This document shows, one piece after another, positions 44,353-55,189 of a stretch of 64,000 nt of DNA (within the stretch, counting starts at the first letter, position 1; each line of letters opens with the position of its first letter). Position numbers and translations under genes: made by a program. Source of the stretch: Hysterangium stoloniferum (lineage: Eukaryota; Basidiomycota; Agaricomycetes; Hysterangiales; Hysterangiaceae); NCBI GenBank assembly GCA_015178975.1, contig WHVD01000103.1, positions 186,001-250,000 on the forward strand. Reading direction: 5' to 3'. Below the pieces are notes generated by a model, which saw only the letters and a program-made list of their open reading frames with translations, searched no databases and was not told the DNA's origin.

Positions 44353-44449
44353 CGACACTGGAGGCTTATGTAATAAGTCACATGACTCCAAAAATGCGCA
44401 AACTAGGCTGCACAAGGTGCCGAAAGGTAATAACTAAGTAAATAAAATA

Positions 44450-45120
44450 TAAATAATTAGTTAAAAATTATAATAAATTAACTAAGATATAATAGCATAA
44501 TATGAGTTCATATATGCTATTATTATGCGAAGTTAAAAGGAATAGAGCCTATATTTCACAATAAAAATATAATAAAAATACAATAAATTCGAAAGAATAT
44601 TAAATAATCCACAGAAAATTAAGAGGATATTATGATATGATGCTGATACATCACAATGGCCTTAGGGTACATGATTTTGAGTCTTATTGTGGTCGCAAAC
44701 TCATGTATGTACTTGTGACATTGATGCAGGGGAATTAAGTTCCATCCAGTTGCTTACTATAATCCACCAATCTTGTAGCTTTACATTTGAATATTATTTA
44801 TCAAAATTCGGTCATAAGCAACCCTAGAATGAAGCCCCTGGTGCAGATGTTGTCTTATTATTATTAAGTGGGGAAATTGTTGGTAGTTATATAAATTGCA
44901 TGACAGACTTGGTAGTGGTGGTCTTATAGCCCAGTGGTAATATTGTATACTTGTGATTATGTAAGTAATAAGTGATTATTGGTTTGTGTGTTCAATTTGT
45001 GTTTTGAGTAAATTAATTCAATATCATATTTGCCCCATGTGCCTCTTGGGCACCTAATATCTCAGCATAAGAGCTAGTAATCAAACATTAACTTAGAACT
45101 AGAACAACGATATGAGAGTG
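44450..45120. other. AT-rich intergenic, no gene
   Basis: A/T-rich sequence without ORFs longer than chance and no recognisable RNA gene. Confidence 0.5.
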
Positions 45121-45129
45121 GGAGGGAGT

Positions 45130-45480
45130 TTGTTGTATGGTCCTGTCAGGTTCAGCCGCTCCACCCCTTTTTTTTTTTTAAGCTGACATGACCTTTGATG
45201 AAATCAGGCCTGGTCAGCTTCACATGACCTGCCCAAGCCTGAACAAGCCTGAACAGCCTGGACGGCAAGGCTCAGGCCTGATTAGCCATTCAACAAATGA
45301 GGTAGCCCAGTCAGTTTCACGTGACCTGTCCAGGCCTAAGCAAGTCACCTAACCAGCCTGGACATGCCTCATCTAAGTCTTCGACGAAATCAGGCCTGAT
45401 CCGTCGGTCGGCAAATCTGAGCGTCTGACTGACCTGCTCAGGCCTGCTTCGGTCTGAGCGGAGGTTTTCTATTTTTGTGA
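45130..45480. repeat. Degenerate CAGGCCTGA-rich array
   Basis: Dense irregular repetition of AGGCCTGA/AAGCCTGA, CAGCCTGG and TCACxTGACCTG words after a T11 run. Similar GGCC-rich word clusters occur in some fungal LTRs, but no LTR ends were found. Confidence 0.6.
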
Positions 45481-45539
45481 CAAAGTCTCACTCATCCATC
45501 TTGCACTTATTAAAAATTAAATAAAAATATGAAGCTTCG

Positions 45540-45890
45540 CAACCCACCAGCACCGGGATGACCCCCCTCTCCAAAAAAATTTGGGATCCTTAGTAGAGCC
45601 TTATTTTACATAAACTCCAACAATCATCCATTGAATTGTTATAAGAGTTAAGATTGGTCAGGGATCTTTTGAGGATCCACAAGTTCGTTGAATTCTAAAC
45701 CCTGCAATCGCACGTTAGATCCTTAACCAATTTTGACTCAATTATGGATCTTTAAGGATCCAAAAGTGCATTAAATTTTGAACGGAATGGATCCGATGAG
45801 ATTGGCGGAGTTTATATAAAATAAGGTTCTACTAGGATTTGTGGAGCTAAGACCGGGAAAAGTGCAGCGTGGGTTAGCTTCCTAATTCTC
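45540..45890. mobile_element. MITE-like element, copy 2
   Basis: Same order as copy 1 at 38.2 kb: CTCTCCAAAAAAATTTGGGA, CCTTATTTTACATAAACTCC, ATCCTTAACCAATTTTGACT, GATTGGCGGAGTTTATATAA. Homology extends left of the inverted repeat, so the real unit may be longer than the terminal inverted repeats suggest. Confidence 0.7.
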
Positions 45891-45894
45891 ATCT

Positions 45895-46135
45895 CATTTA
45901 TCTCCTGTCGTTCCACATGGACCCACAAGGCCGAATGATAGGAAAATATGCAAATAATAAATAGCTCGTGTTTGCAAGACAGCGGTGTCAAATTTCTTCT
46001 TCACCCATTGGATTTATTCGAATTTACTGCAATTCAATTGAACCAACTCGACTATTTTCACTTTGTTATTTATCGCAATATCCCGGAATTTTGTCTTAAT
46101 TTACCAGGCTTATTATAATTTTTCGAGACCAGCAT
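45895..46135 (+). repeat. R3 unit, 3' part only
   Basis: AAAATATGCAAATAATAAATAGCTCGTG, GCAAGACAGCGGTGTCAAAT and AACTCGACTATTTTCACTTT match the 3' third of R3; upstream coding-like part absent. Confidence 0.7.
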
Positions 46136-46264
46136 ATTGGTCATAGTTTTGTGATGCTTCTTTAATGAGCAATATTTTATTAATTATTGTCAAGCGATGA
46201 GCGTCTCCTACACAGCCTATACTACGTGACCTTGGTCAACGTCTCAACCAAAACACGCTGCGTG

Positions 46265-46885
46265 GTCGTTCATGTCCATTTTGCTACATTCATGTAAGCA
46301 ATAGTTCATGCTCCATAAAAGGGAGCGGGACCATGTTCGTCACTTTCAACCCAACCTTCCCCAACTCCTTCGATCTTTGATTATGGCATCGTAAGAATAC
46401 CTCTCCTTACTTCATTGTATGCCGCTCATAAATCCATCCTAGCTTTACTGCACGCGCCGTCAAACTGCGTGTCACACCACCACCTGACGATCGGTACGTG
46501 TCCCCCCCTTTTTCTGTTCGCAAATCCTTCAACTACTTCGCGCATTTGAAGTTCGAATGAATTTTTGGAGGATTCTGCATGCGCATTGTGGCTTACGCAA
46601 CACCTCTGACAATTCGTGTTTTGAAGTTACAGGTCGAACCCCTATCAACCTTCGACCAATGTTCAGTGTGTCACCATCCGCCGCCTTTACGCCAGTGGGA
46701 GCAGTGACGGGCATGAGGGTAGGCCCAAACATGAAGTGTATGAGAAATATTTTTGACTGCGATAACAAAACCAACTTAAAATATTAAACAGTATCATGAA
46801 CAACCTCCCATCCGGCGATCATCCTACTGGCCCAAAAGTCTCTCCGCCAAAACCTACGAGGCCCCAAAAGCCTGTCAAGAAGTAG
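46265..46885 (+). repeat. R1 unit, copy f
   Basis: Complete order of R1 signals. ATGGCATCGTAAGAATACC donor and CATCCTAG acceptor are intact; the second exon has a deletion (CGCGCCGTCAAACTGCG). With R2 and the eS6 pseudogene it forms one block duplicated from the 54.4-56.5 kb locus. Confidence 0.8.
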
Positions 46886-47029
46886 TTGACTATATCTTGC
46901 ATCTGGATGACAAGTGGTTTTATTTCCTCCGCTTGGGGTCTCATTTTGAAAGTAAAACACCAATTTATCCTTGTTCTTATAAGTAGATGGATATTAGACA
47001 CTTCATTCGTTACATTCGTTTCCCGAAGT

Positions 47030-47345
47030 TATGCAGTTCACCTTTGGCCATTTCATTACAAACAAACAATATCACACAGGCTCATCCATAAAACTGACGG
47101 CGGAAAACCATCTATTTTGCTTTCTACCGAAACAGGAGCATATGGCAATAGAAAGACAGGCAGAAACAAAAACATATCGCATGCATGTGAAAAATTGGAA
47201 TCAGTGCCATAGCTCCTCATCCTCATGTCGCAGTACCATATGGGTAGTGGCGGGGAATGCTTGTGTTTGTGTTTATGCGGCGACGACCCTATGTAGTTGT
47301 GTCAGTAAGGACGTGACACGGAGGAATAACGTAGGATGGTAGAAT
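47030..47345 (+). repeat. R2 unit, copy d
   Basis: Nearly identical to the copy at 55.19-55.48 kb apart from small indels (GGGGAATGCTTG against GGGGATCATGCTTG). Confidence 0.8.
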
Positions 47346-47360
47346 CACAAGAGATTGTGA

Positions 47361-48290
47361 TTATACGTACTTTGCGACAGCCTTGTGAGAAGCCTTGACG
47401 GCGGCGACTTTTTGCTTCTTCTCCACAGCACGTTTAGCAACGAGGGTTCTAGAAGAAGTTGAATTTAAGATCAAGTACGACAGTATAGACATACTCGTAT
47501 TCGGCCTTCTGCTCCTTTTGACGGTCCACCCGCCTGCGGTTAAGGCTGCGGAGATGACGACGGCGTTGGGGATGGGGGTAACGAGACGTTGGATTTGGGG
47601 ACTATCAAGTGACGGGTTAAGCTTAACACAAACGAAAACGCCTCCACGGAGTAGACTCACGCCTTGGTATATGGCTTCGCATCCGGCTTCTTGGAGCTCT
47701 TTACCTCCCTCCTAATAACGTACTTCCTCACATCATCCTCCTTCGACAGATTGAAAAACCGCCTGATCTTCGTCGCTCTCTTTGGGCCCAACCTCTTCGG
47801 CAACACAGTCTCCGTCAACCCCGGGAGGGAGTTCTCGCCCTGCTTGAAAATGACGAGGGAGAGGACGGCAATGTCGGAGCCTACGATGCAGCCACGGACG
47901 GATTTGCGCTTGCGCTCACCTGTGCGGCGGGGGCGGTAGCAGCTGTGGCCGTCGGAAAGGAGGAGCTTCACTCGGTATGGGAGGATGATGCCTTGCTTCA
48001 TGGGAAACCCTGCTTGTCATTGCCACCTGTGATACGGAATACGTAGCCTTTGAATTCGTCCCCAAGGGAGTCGGCAGGGACTTCTTGGGAAATCTTTTTG
48101 TCGTAGAAGATATGGCTAGACGATATTAGTGTCACCACAACGTTGAGTGCATGTTATACATACACGACGCTCGTCATCAATCTCGATTGTCTTTTGTTCC
48201 CCGGTTGCGGTTTCTAGTTAGAAGTCATGGCGTTAGGAAGACTACAACCACGACAAACATGATTAACATATTTGCAATGTTGAGTTTCAT
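47361..48290 (-). pseudogene. eS6 (RPS6) pseudogene 1, near full length
   Basis: Same five-exon layout as the intact gene at 55498-56434 but with at least four lesions: exon 1 donor GCAAGTATG is GCAAATATG; a GT is missing at the exon 2 donor region; one G is missing from the run before AAACCCTGCTTG in exon 3 (frameshift); and 4 bp are missing in exon 4 (GTTGGGGATGGGGG against GTTGGAGACGGATGGGGG). The exon 3 core still reads [20 protein letters not shown] and [20 protein letters not shown]. Confidence 0.92.
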
Positions 48291-48469
48291 GCTATTCGAA
48301 GATCAGCCTATAATCCTTTACGGTACTCCTGAAGACTTACCTTGAAGAAAAAAGGAAGGAAACACCGTACGGTCACCGGACGAGGCGGAGGAAAGGTTGG
48401 CGGAGTCTGTTTTTTTAAGTAGATGAATATTATACACTCCATTCATACATTCGTAGGAACTTTTTATAT

Positions 48470-49260
48470 ACTAACCACAATAGCCATGACAAATTGACAG
48501 GCTGTATAGAGGATTTTGAATGTGACACACTCCAAATATTGAAAAATGCATCACTTATTCAACAACTATTCAGAGAATTCGTTCACTCCATTGCAAGGAA
48601 GCAGATGACCATCCCTCGACCTGGATTTACTGGGGAAGTATGATGCAAGGAAACCTTAAAATTGGAATGCCAGTGGGTCACGCGGGCGTCAGTCATTCCA
48701 ACTAATGTAAAATATACCTGTTGCCGTTCACCGACATCGTCAGGAAGCACCTCAAACGCCGACAATCAGATGCATCACTACTTGTAGACCTCGAGAAAAT
48801 GGGGGATTATCTTTGACAACATCGCAACATGGATCCGAAAATTCCATATTCCGTGGGGACTGCCGAAATGTAGAGAGGAAAAAGAGCTTGTATGGCGGAG
48901 TCTTGTGATCGTTGGTCCCACCTTGATTGCACCCCAGAATGCCCCCCTATCACGTTAGAAAAGTAGATTTTCTAAATATGTAGTGAATTAGAAGCGATAT
49001 CGGGGGTCATTTATCCAACTTTAAAGCCAAGCTGAGCTATTATAAATCCGGTAACGGCTTTGTTGCTTCCAGCGTGGGTTGGCTTCAAGCATAGGGAGCC
49101 GAGAGACATAACATGAAAATATGCAAATAATAAATAGCTAGTGTTTGCAAGACAGCGGTGTCAAATTACTTCTTCACCCATTGGATTGATATGAATTTAC
49201 TGGAATTTAATTGAACCAACTCGACTATTTTCACTTGGTTATTTATCTCACATCGAACGA
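48470..49260 (+). repeat. R3 unit, copy c
   Basis: Plus-frame DFECDTLQILKNASLIQQLF then REFVHSIARKQMTIPRPGFT is open here, with CAA where the other copies have TAA; a missing G after TTTACTGGGG breaks the frame. Later DNIATWIRKFHIPWGLPKCR then ELVWRSLVIVGPTLIAPQNA is readable. This is the best evidence that R3 derives from a plus-strand coding gene. Function unknown. Confidence 0.7.
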
Positions 49261-49281
49261 CATAGCATAGGGCATAGACGG

Positions 49282-50512
49282 TGTTAAGTTTTCGTGGTGC
49301 TGTTCCTAGACCGTATAACTTTCCGTTTGTCTGAGTGAGGTGGCAGTACTCGTTGTAAACGGATAAGGACTAAATAAGTACAAATAAACCTTATGTAACC
49401 CATAGCACGTGGTGAATCCCCAATGTTGTGACCCGAGCCCTAATGCTCGCAATCCGTCGCTAACCCGAAATCCCAGAAAAGTCAACACACTCCCTCGAGC
49501 ATAAGGGGCTCGCGGTGACCATCCCCACGGCCCGAGCACTCCCTGAAGTTCAGCAACTCCAAATCTGAACTGAAATGCCTATACCGTGATAGCAAGCCTC
49601 CCAGCCCAAGCTCCCTCACTGCAACTCCCATTCCCAATCAATCCCAAGGCCCTTTATGAGAAGTGTGATGGCGGATGGTAAAAGCGATCCGGGACAAATG
49701 TGACCTGGCTCAGCGCTCTGCACAGTCCTTCGTGCCGGCGGTAGAATTCGATTATTTACGAGTGATAAGTCTCGCGCGATGTGTGAAATCCGAACGGTAA
49801 TTTTTGCAGAACTGATAACCCGTTGACGCAAAAAAGTGGGGGGGGGGGTATACGTCGATGCACCGTGGACGCGAGCAAAAAGCGTTTCTCGTCTCCCGTT
49901 TTGGATAAGTGGTCGACGCCGATTTAGAATAGTGAAAAAATGAAAAAAAGGAAAATGCGGCTAAAACAAGCCTAGTGCCAGACAATAAAGTCAGCGCACT
50001 CCCGGTGGTTCAAAACACACGGAGCAGTTTAAAATAGACCAAACAGATACTGTGGAGTCCTTCCCACGAGAATCTACGAACTGCAGAGTTTAATGTATTA
50101 ATACGGCCGCTCACTCCTGCAAGTTCACTCTATCGCCCCGGAGCCCTTCCCGTGCGAATACTGCGGCTTCTATGCCCTTCTATACGGCCGCCTAAAAAGG
50201 ATGCGACAAGTCGAATTGCGCGAACGGCGATTTGTAGCGACGAGATGAAAGGTGGTCCGCACAGCACCTAGCTTTGGTTAACGGTGGCTGGCCGTGATCC
50301 GTTTATGTTAAGTTTTCGTGGTGCTGTTCCTAGACGCTATAACTTTCCGTTTGTCTGAGTGAGGTGGCAGTACTTGTTGTAAACGGATAAGGACTAAATA
50401 AGTACAAATAGACCTTATGTAACCCATAGTACGCGGTTTAATCCCCAATGTTGCGACCCGAGCCCTAATGCTCGCAATCCGTCGCTAACCCGAAATCCCA
50501 GCAAAGTCAACA
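49282..50512. mobile_element. TRIM-like element with 206/207-bp terminal direct repeats
   Basis: Direct repeats 49282-49487 and 50306-50512 both run TGTTAAGTTTTCGTGGTGCT to AAAGTCAACA, over 95% alike by eye. TG...CA ends and TGTTA/CAACA termini are LTR-like. The 818-bp interior has no coding capacity and includes a G12 run (about 49838). Flanks GACGG and GAGGT do not make a clean target duplication. Terminal-repeat retrotransposon in miniature is the best fit; a fragment of the same repeat lies at 29632. Confidence 0.78.
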
Positions 50513-50771
50513 GAGGTAACTTAAAAAAAATGCACGACAGCCCTCTGTGTTATTGCAAATAAGTGGAAATGAAGTTGGGAATACAACACAGAAGGCAAAT
50601 CGGGAACTTCGCTTATAATTGGGGATGGCCTTCCCTAGGAGGGAAGCGCCTAAAGAATTGATTAGTCAGCACGCGAGCTTAGAATTCGCGTGAATGATTC
50701 GGGCGGCTAGTAATGATTCGGGCGGCTAGTGACCTCCGGCATCTATATACATACGCGGCACCGCTGAATCG

Positions 50772-50942
50772 ATGCACATGGGCTTACGACTTGGGGCTGT
50801 GGCTCAGATACTTGTTGAAATTCCAGCACATTTCGATGCTACAAGTTCCAGCGTTGTCGCTTCGAATCTCTGTCGCAGAGTCTGGAAAAGGGCAGCCCTC
50901 AATTACACTTTGGATATTCCTGTATTATACCGTGCTCGCTAA
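50772..50942 (+). CDS. F-box-like microprotein, 56 codons
   Basis: ATG...TAA frame encoding MHMGLRLGAVAQILVEIPAH then FDATSSSVVASNLCRRVWKR and AALNYTLDIPVLYRAR. Matches an F-box-like helix triplet with the terminal CRRVW. A full F-box protein would carry a longer C-terminus, so this is either the first exon of a larger gene or a fragment. The copy at 40847 has a stop at the Trp. No splice continuation recognised. Confidence 0.4.
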   Translation: MHMGLRLGAVAQILVEIPAHFDATSSSVVASNLCRRVWKRAALNYTLDIPVLYRAR

Positions 50943-51085
50943 TCAGGCTGATGCCCCAGTCCACATGCCAGGATAGTCACCGATCCATGGTACTTGGCGA
51001 TCTTAGTCTATACACGACACAACTCGTTCTCCCGATCAATGTCCCGGTCGTCAGCTCCTATAAAGCTCGCCTACTGCGCGGCTCA

Positions 51086-51580
51086 CGAGTATTCGTTCAT
51101 CGTGTCCATCTTGCCCGTCCATGTAAGCATACGCCATAAAAGGGAACGGATCCCCCTGTTCGTCACTTTCAACCCAACTCTCCCAACTCCTTCGACCTTC
51201 GGTACGTGTCCCCCTCTTTTTTTCTCCCCAAATCCTTCAACCACTTCGCGCATTTGAAATTCGAATGAACGAGGATTCTGCATGCGCATTGTGGCTTACG
51301 CAACGCCTCTGACAATTCGTGTCTTGAAGTTACAGGTCGAGCCCTATCAACTTTCAAGCAGTGTTCAGTGTGTCACCATCCGTCGCCTTTACAACAGTGG
51401 GGCCAGTGACGGGCATGAGGGTAGGCCCAAACATGAAGTGTATGAGAAATATTTTGGACTGCGATAACAAACCGAACTTAAATATCAAACAGTATCATTA
51501 ACAATCTCCCATCCGGCGACCATCCCACTGGCCCAAAAGTCACTCCGCCCATCCCTACGAAGCCACAAATGCATGTGAAG
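51086..51580 (+). repeat. R1 unit, copy g
   Basis: Lacks intron 1 and exon 2: goes from CAACTCCTTCGACC directly to TTCGGTACGTGTCCCC, then GTCTTGAAGTTACAGGTCGAG, exon 3 (VTIRRLYNSGASDGHEGRPK in plus frame) and CTGCGATAACAAACCG. Dead copy. Confidence 0.78.
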
Positions 51581-51941
51581 ATATTCAATAACAAGTGATT
51601 TGATTGCCTCCATTTGGGGTCTCGTTTTGAAAGTAAAACACCAATTTATCTTGGTTTTTTTACGTAGATGGATACTAGACACTCTGCTTGTGAGTATGTA
51701 TGTTGATGGTAATTAACTTAAATCTAACAGCAAATCATGAAGTGATATATTGCCATAAGCTCATATAATCCTGAACAACCGAGCCAAATACACTACGACT
51801 AACAGACCCATGCTAAATACATCCACTCACGCATTCGCGCCCTACGCATGTGGTCTATAATCAGGAATCGTGACACACCCAGCAAGATCATGAACGCACA
51901 GGATATTGACATCAATAAGACTGGTGAGGTAACCGCACCAA

Positions 51942-52690
51942 CTACTTTTTGACTGGCTTCTCCGGTTTTTGTGGTTTGGTAGGTTTTGGCGGGGGGACCT
52001 TGCCGCCAATAGGATGGTCGCCAGAGGGAAAATTATTGAAAATACTGTGTTTTATATCTAAGGTCGTTTTTTTATCACTGGGTCCAATTTTTTCATACAT
52101 TTCGTATTTGGGTTTACCTTCATGCTCGGGACTGCGGTTGCCATCTACCCCGCTGTCGTAAAGGCGATCGATGGTGCCGCGCTGAACAGATCCTTTGCTC
52201 ATAGGCTGATAAAGGTTCGACCTGTGGTTCAAAAACACGAGGTGTTTGCGTTAGCCATCATGCCCATGATACAGAATCTCCACAAAATGCACTCGAATTC
52301 CAACGCGCCAAACAGTTGAAGATTCAGAGAGAATGGGGAAAGGAGAAAAAGACACATACCGATTACCAGATAAAGCTGGGGAGTACTCGTTAAGATCTTT
52401 AACGAGGCGTGCGGTAAGGGGGATTGATAACTCAGCACGAGGTCTTTTATGATGCATTGCGAGGATTTTTTTCGCGCGGCGAAAACTTTCGTGCGGCGAC
52501 ATTTCATGAATGTTACGATTTTGCTTTGCTCCGGATTGGATCCGGACACTCCACTTATGTCTTTCAAATGTTCATGGAGCGATCCGTTCAGCCAATCGCG
52601 TAGTTTCTCGGGAAAGCTGTTGAATTTTGGGAATTCGATATGTGAGCTGCATGGACTCGGGGTATAAGGATGAAATATTGTAGTACCCAC
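51942..52690 (-). CDS. R1-related gene, most intact copy (unknown function)
   Basis: Minus strand. The 3' exon is open: SNLYQPMSKGSVQRGTIDRL, YDSGVDGNRSPEHEGKPKYE, then MYEKIGPSDKKTTLDIKHSI and a Pro/Lys tail GKVPPPKPTKPQKPEKPVKK-stop at 51942. It is joined by an intron (donor GGTATGTGTC at about 52351, acceptor ACCACAG at about 52218) to MHHKRPRAELSIPLTARLVK then DLNEYSPALSGNR. Farther upstream another frame (from 52690) reads FPEKLRDWLNGSLHEHLKDI; linking it needs a frame change near 52500 that I cannot explain by a clear intron. The plus-strand R1 copies match the splice sites and exon 3 but carry frameshifts in the tail. No known domain; tail could be a flexible basic region. Confidence 0.5.
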
Positions 52691-53540
52691 CCGTTTGTAA
52701 CGTTATTTAATCTGTCAATTCGGTCGAAGAACAGCACCAGATTTATGTCAACAAATTCTTTGTATTCAAGTTCAATGTTCTATTTTCTGCATTCCCTTTC
52801 GTCCATTTGCAGCAATAACACCTTGCCAAAAGTACTTTTTGCCATCTTTTAATTTGCTATTGTCTGGACCTAGTTCGGGCCACGTTTCGGAAGGAAAGGT
52901 CTCCCAACAGCGTGGCCACTATGACGTTAACGCTACACGCCATTGCCCCTCGAATTCTTCGGAATGGTTTTGCGTTAATGCTAAGCGTACCACTGACGCC
53001 AAGGGGCGATGCGGGCTGTGCAAAATGTTGCAGGGTTGATCTGCCACAATGTTGAAAAAATCGATTTTTGTTTATTATATTACATGAGCTACTTTGGAGT
53101 TGCAGCTGATGCCAAAGAAAAATAAACATGAGGAACAAGGCATGTGCGGGACGAGCTTAAGGAACATTAAGAATTGATAACACTATATTAATTCAATTAT
53201 GATATTTATTTTTGGACTTTAAAATAAAGATCATCCCTGGTTTTCACAGTGGGCGTAATAACGTAAGTTGATCCGTCCATCGGGACTGATAGGGGCTGGT
53301 TCTGTTTTATCCGTTTATGATCTGATTTAAAATAACACCCAATTTATTCTATGCAGATAGATGTTAGACAAATCCTCACTTCTCGTTCAGGCCTGCAGGC
53401 AGGAACCCTTAAACTTTTACTTCTGCTTCGACGTTGGCATCTCGTGTTCACCTGTCAACGTTGCCGAAGTTGTACAGACCGGCTTGAATGTTAACCTTAC
53501 TTTGATTACAACACGACACAAATACACAGCTTAAACCGTC
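52691..53540. other. Intergenic, no supported gene
   Basis: Short open frames on both strands without recognised domains. 53290-53500 resembles the downstream part of R1/R2 flanks near 31405 and 36690 (GTTTATGATCTGATTT, CGTTGCCGAAGTT). Confidence 0.45.
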
Positions 53541-53665
53541 TGTTTTGCTTTCTACCGAAAGAGGATCATATGGCAATAGAAAGACAGGCAGAAACAGAAA
53601 CATATCGCATGCATGTGAAAAAATGGAATTAATACCATACCTCCTCATCCTTATGTTGCAGTACC
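53540..53665 (+). repeat. R2 unit, copy e (partial)
   Basis: TTTTGCTTTCTACCGAAAGAGG, GGCAATAGAAAGACAGGCAG and ATCGCATGCATGTGAAAAAATGG, then diverges. A reversed piece of the R3 3' end (CAGTCGAGTTGGTTCAATTT) follows at 53808. Confidence 0.7.
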
Positions 53666-54223
53666 ATACGTATTCCGGTCAAACTGCTCACACCATTTTA
53701 TTATGTCATTCGATACTCCAAGAATGCTGTGCTGGTCTCAAAAAATTACCGAGAAGAATACAATAAAACCTGGTAAATTAAGTATTGTGATAAATAAGCA
53801 AGTGAAAACAGTCGAGTTGGTTCAATTTAATTCTAGTAAATTCAAATAAATCCAATGGGTGAAGAAGAAAATCGACTCCCCTGTCACGATGTCGCTCCAA
53901 GCACAATTTTTTATTTGTCATTTTTGAAATATCCTTTTTGGGTCAGGGATCGCCCCGCAGTTGACTTTGGCGCGGGGTGGCTAGGTTGGAAGGTAGGCGG
54001 TTTCAGGAAGCCGGGATTGGGTTCGTTGAAAACTTGTACAGTTTGGATATAGTCAGACACAGTGTGATAACCATGTTATTGTATCTGCGTGAATATCCGG
54101 GGTTTCTAAATTGTTGTCTTGTGTAAGTTAGGATGGTGAGTGTTTACATAATGCTTCGTCCTAATAAGGGACAGCACAGCACCTATCACGAGGCTGTGCG
54201 TGTTATGATTTACTACGCGGTAG

Positions 54224-54300
54224 AAGCTTATTTTATATAAACTCCGCCAATCACTCACATCGTTTGGCAGAAATAATACCTTCGACATGTGATTGGCGGG
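54224..54300. mobile_element. Short MITE-like copy
   Basis: TTATTTTATATAAACTCCGC...CATGTGATTGGCGGG: the same terminal word as the 38.2-kb element, with a much shorter interior; CCGCCAATCAC pairs with GTGATTGGCGG. Confidence 0.6.
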
Positions 54301-54517
54301 CTTCAATGACGAGGCGGACGTCTAAATTGTAACTTGCCACCCGTATGTTTAGTCAGCATGTGACTAGAGCCCCAATTAAAACGAGGTCAGATCTTAAAAC
54401 ACATCAGAAAAGTACTCGTTCGCCGTATCATCTGCCCGTCCATGTAGCTATGTGCCATAAAAGGGAGCGGAACCCCTACTTTTAACCCAACCTTCCCCAA
54501 CTCCTTCGACTTTGATT

Positions 54518-54909
54518 ATGGCATCGTAAGAATACCTCTCCTTACTTCATTGTATGCCGCTCATAAATCCATCCTAGCTTTACCGCACGTACCATGAAAG
54601 ACCTCAAACTGCGTGTCCTACCACCACCTGACAATCGGTACGTGTGCCCCCCCCTTTTCCCCCCCAAATCCTTCAACTACTTCGCGCATTTCAAATTCGA
54701 AAGAATTTTTGGAGGATTCTGCATGCGCATTGTGGCTTACACAACACCTCTGACAATTCATGTTTTGAAATTACAGGTCGAACTCCTATCAACCTTCAAG
54801 CAATGTTCCGCGTGTCACCATCCGTCGCCTTTGCGACACTGGGTGCAGTGACGGGCATGAGGGTAGGCCCAAACATGAAGTGTATGAGAAATATTTTGGA
54901 TTGCGATAA
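54518..54909 (+). CDS. R1 small gene, copy h (66-residue open model)
   Basis: Exons 54518-54525, 54578-54637, 54777-54909; introns of 52 and 139 bp with GTAAGA..CTAG and GTACGT..ACAG. Product starts MASFTARTMKDLKLRVLPPP, contains RSNSYQPSSNVPRVTIRRLC and SDGHEGRPKHEVYEKYFGLR-stop. The same splice sites and exon boundaries recur in copies a, d and f, while second exons are broken in those copies; this copy is open throughout. The minus-strand relative at 52 kb continues about 35 residues further (DKKTTLDIKH...), so this frame may itself be a shortened version. No function known. Confidence 0.45.
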
Positions 54910-55189
54910 CAAAACGAACTTAAATATCAAACAGTATCATGAACAACCTCCCATCCGGCGATCATCCTACTGACCCAAAAGTCTCTCCGCCAAAACCTAC
55001 GAGGCCCCAAAAGCCTGTCAAGAAGTAGTAGACTATATCTTGCATCTGGATAACAAGTGGTTTTATTTCCTCCGCTTGGGGCCTCATTTTGAAAGTAAAA
55101 CACCAATTTATCCTTGTTCTTATAAGTAGATGGATATTAGACACTTCATTCGTTACATTCGTTTCCCGAAGTTATGCAGTTCATATTTC

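Larger units (their letters stand above)
46265..48410. repeat. Segmental duplicate of 54410-56560
   Basis: R1 + R2 + eS6 in the same order and orientation as at 54.4-56.6 kb with high similarity throughout. The right breakpoint is in the eS6 upstream region (after GGAGGAAAGGTTGGCGGAGTCTG), where it switches to R1/R3 flank sequence, so the uS15 gene was not included. Confidence 0.88.

Noticed and set aside
44148..44441. 97-codon plus-strand frame with DSGSHIRDLC repeats
   Set aside because: Produced by a 33-bp tandem repeat (multiple of three); the opposite strand is open as well.
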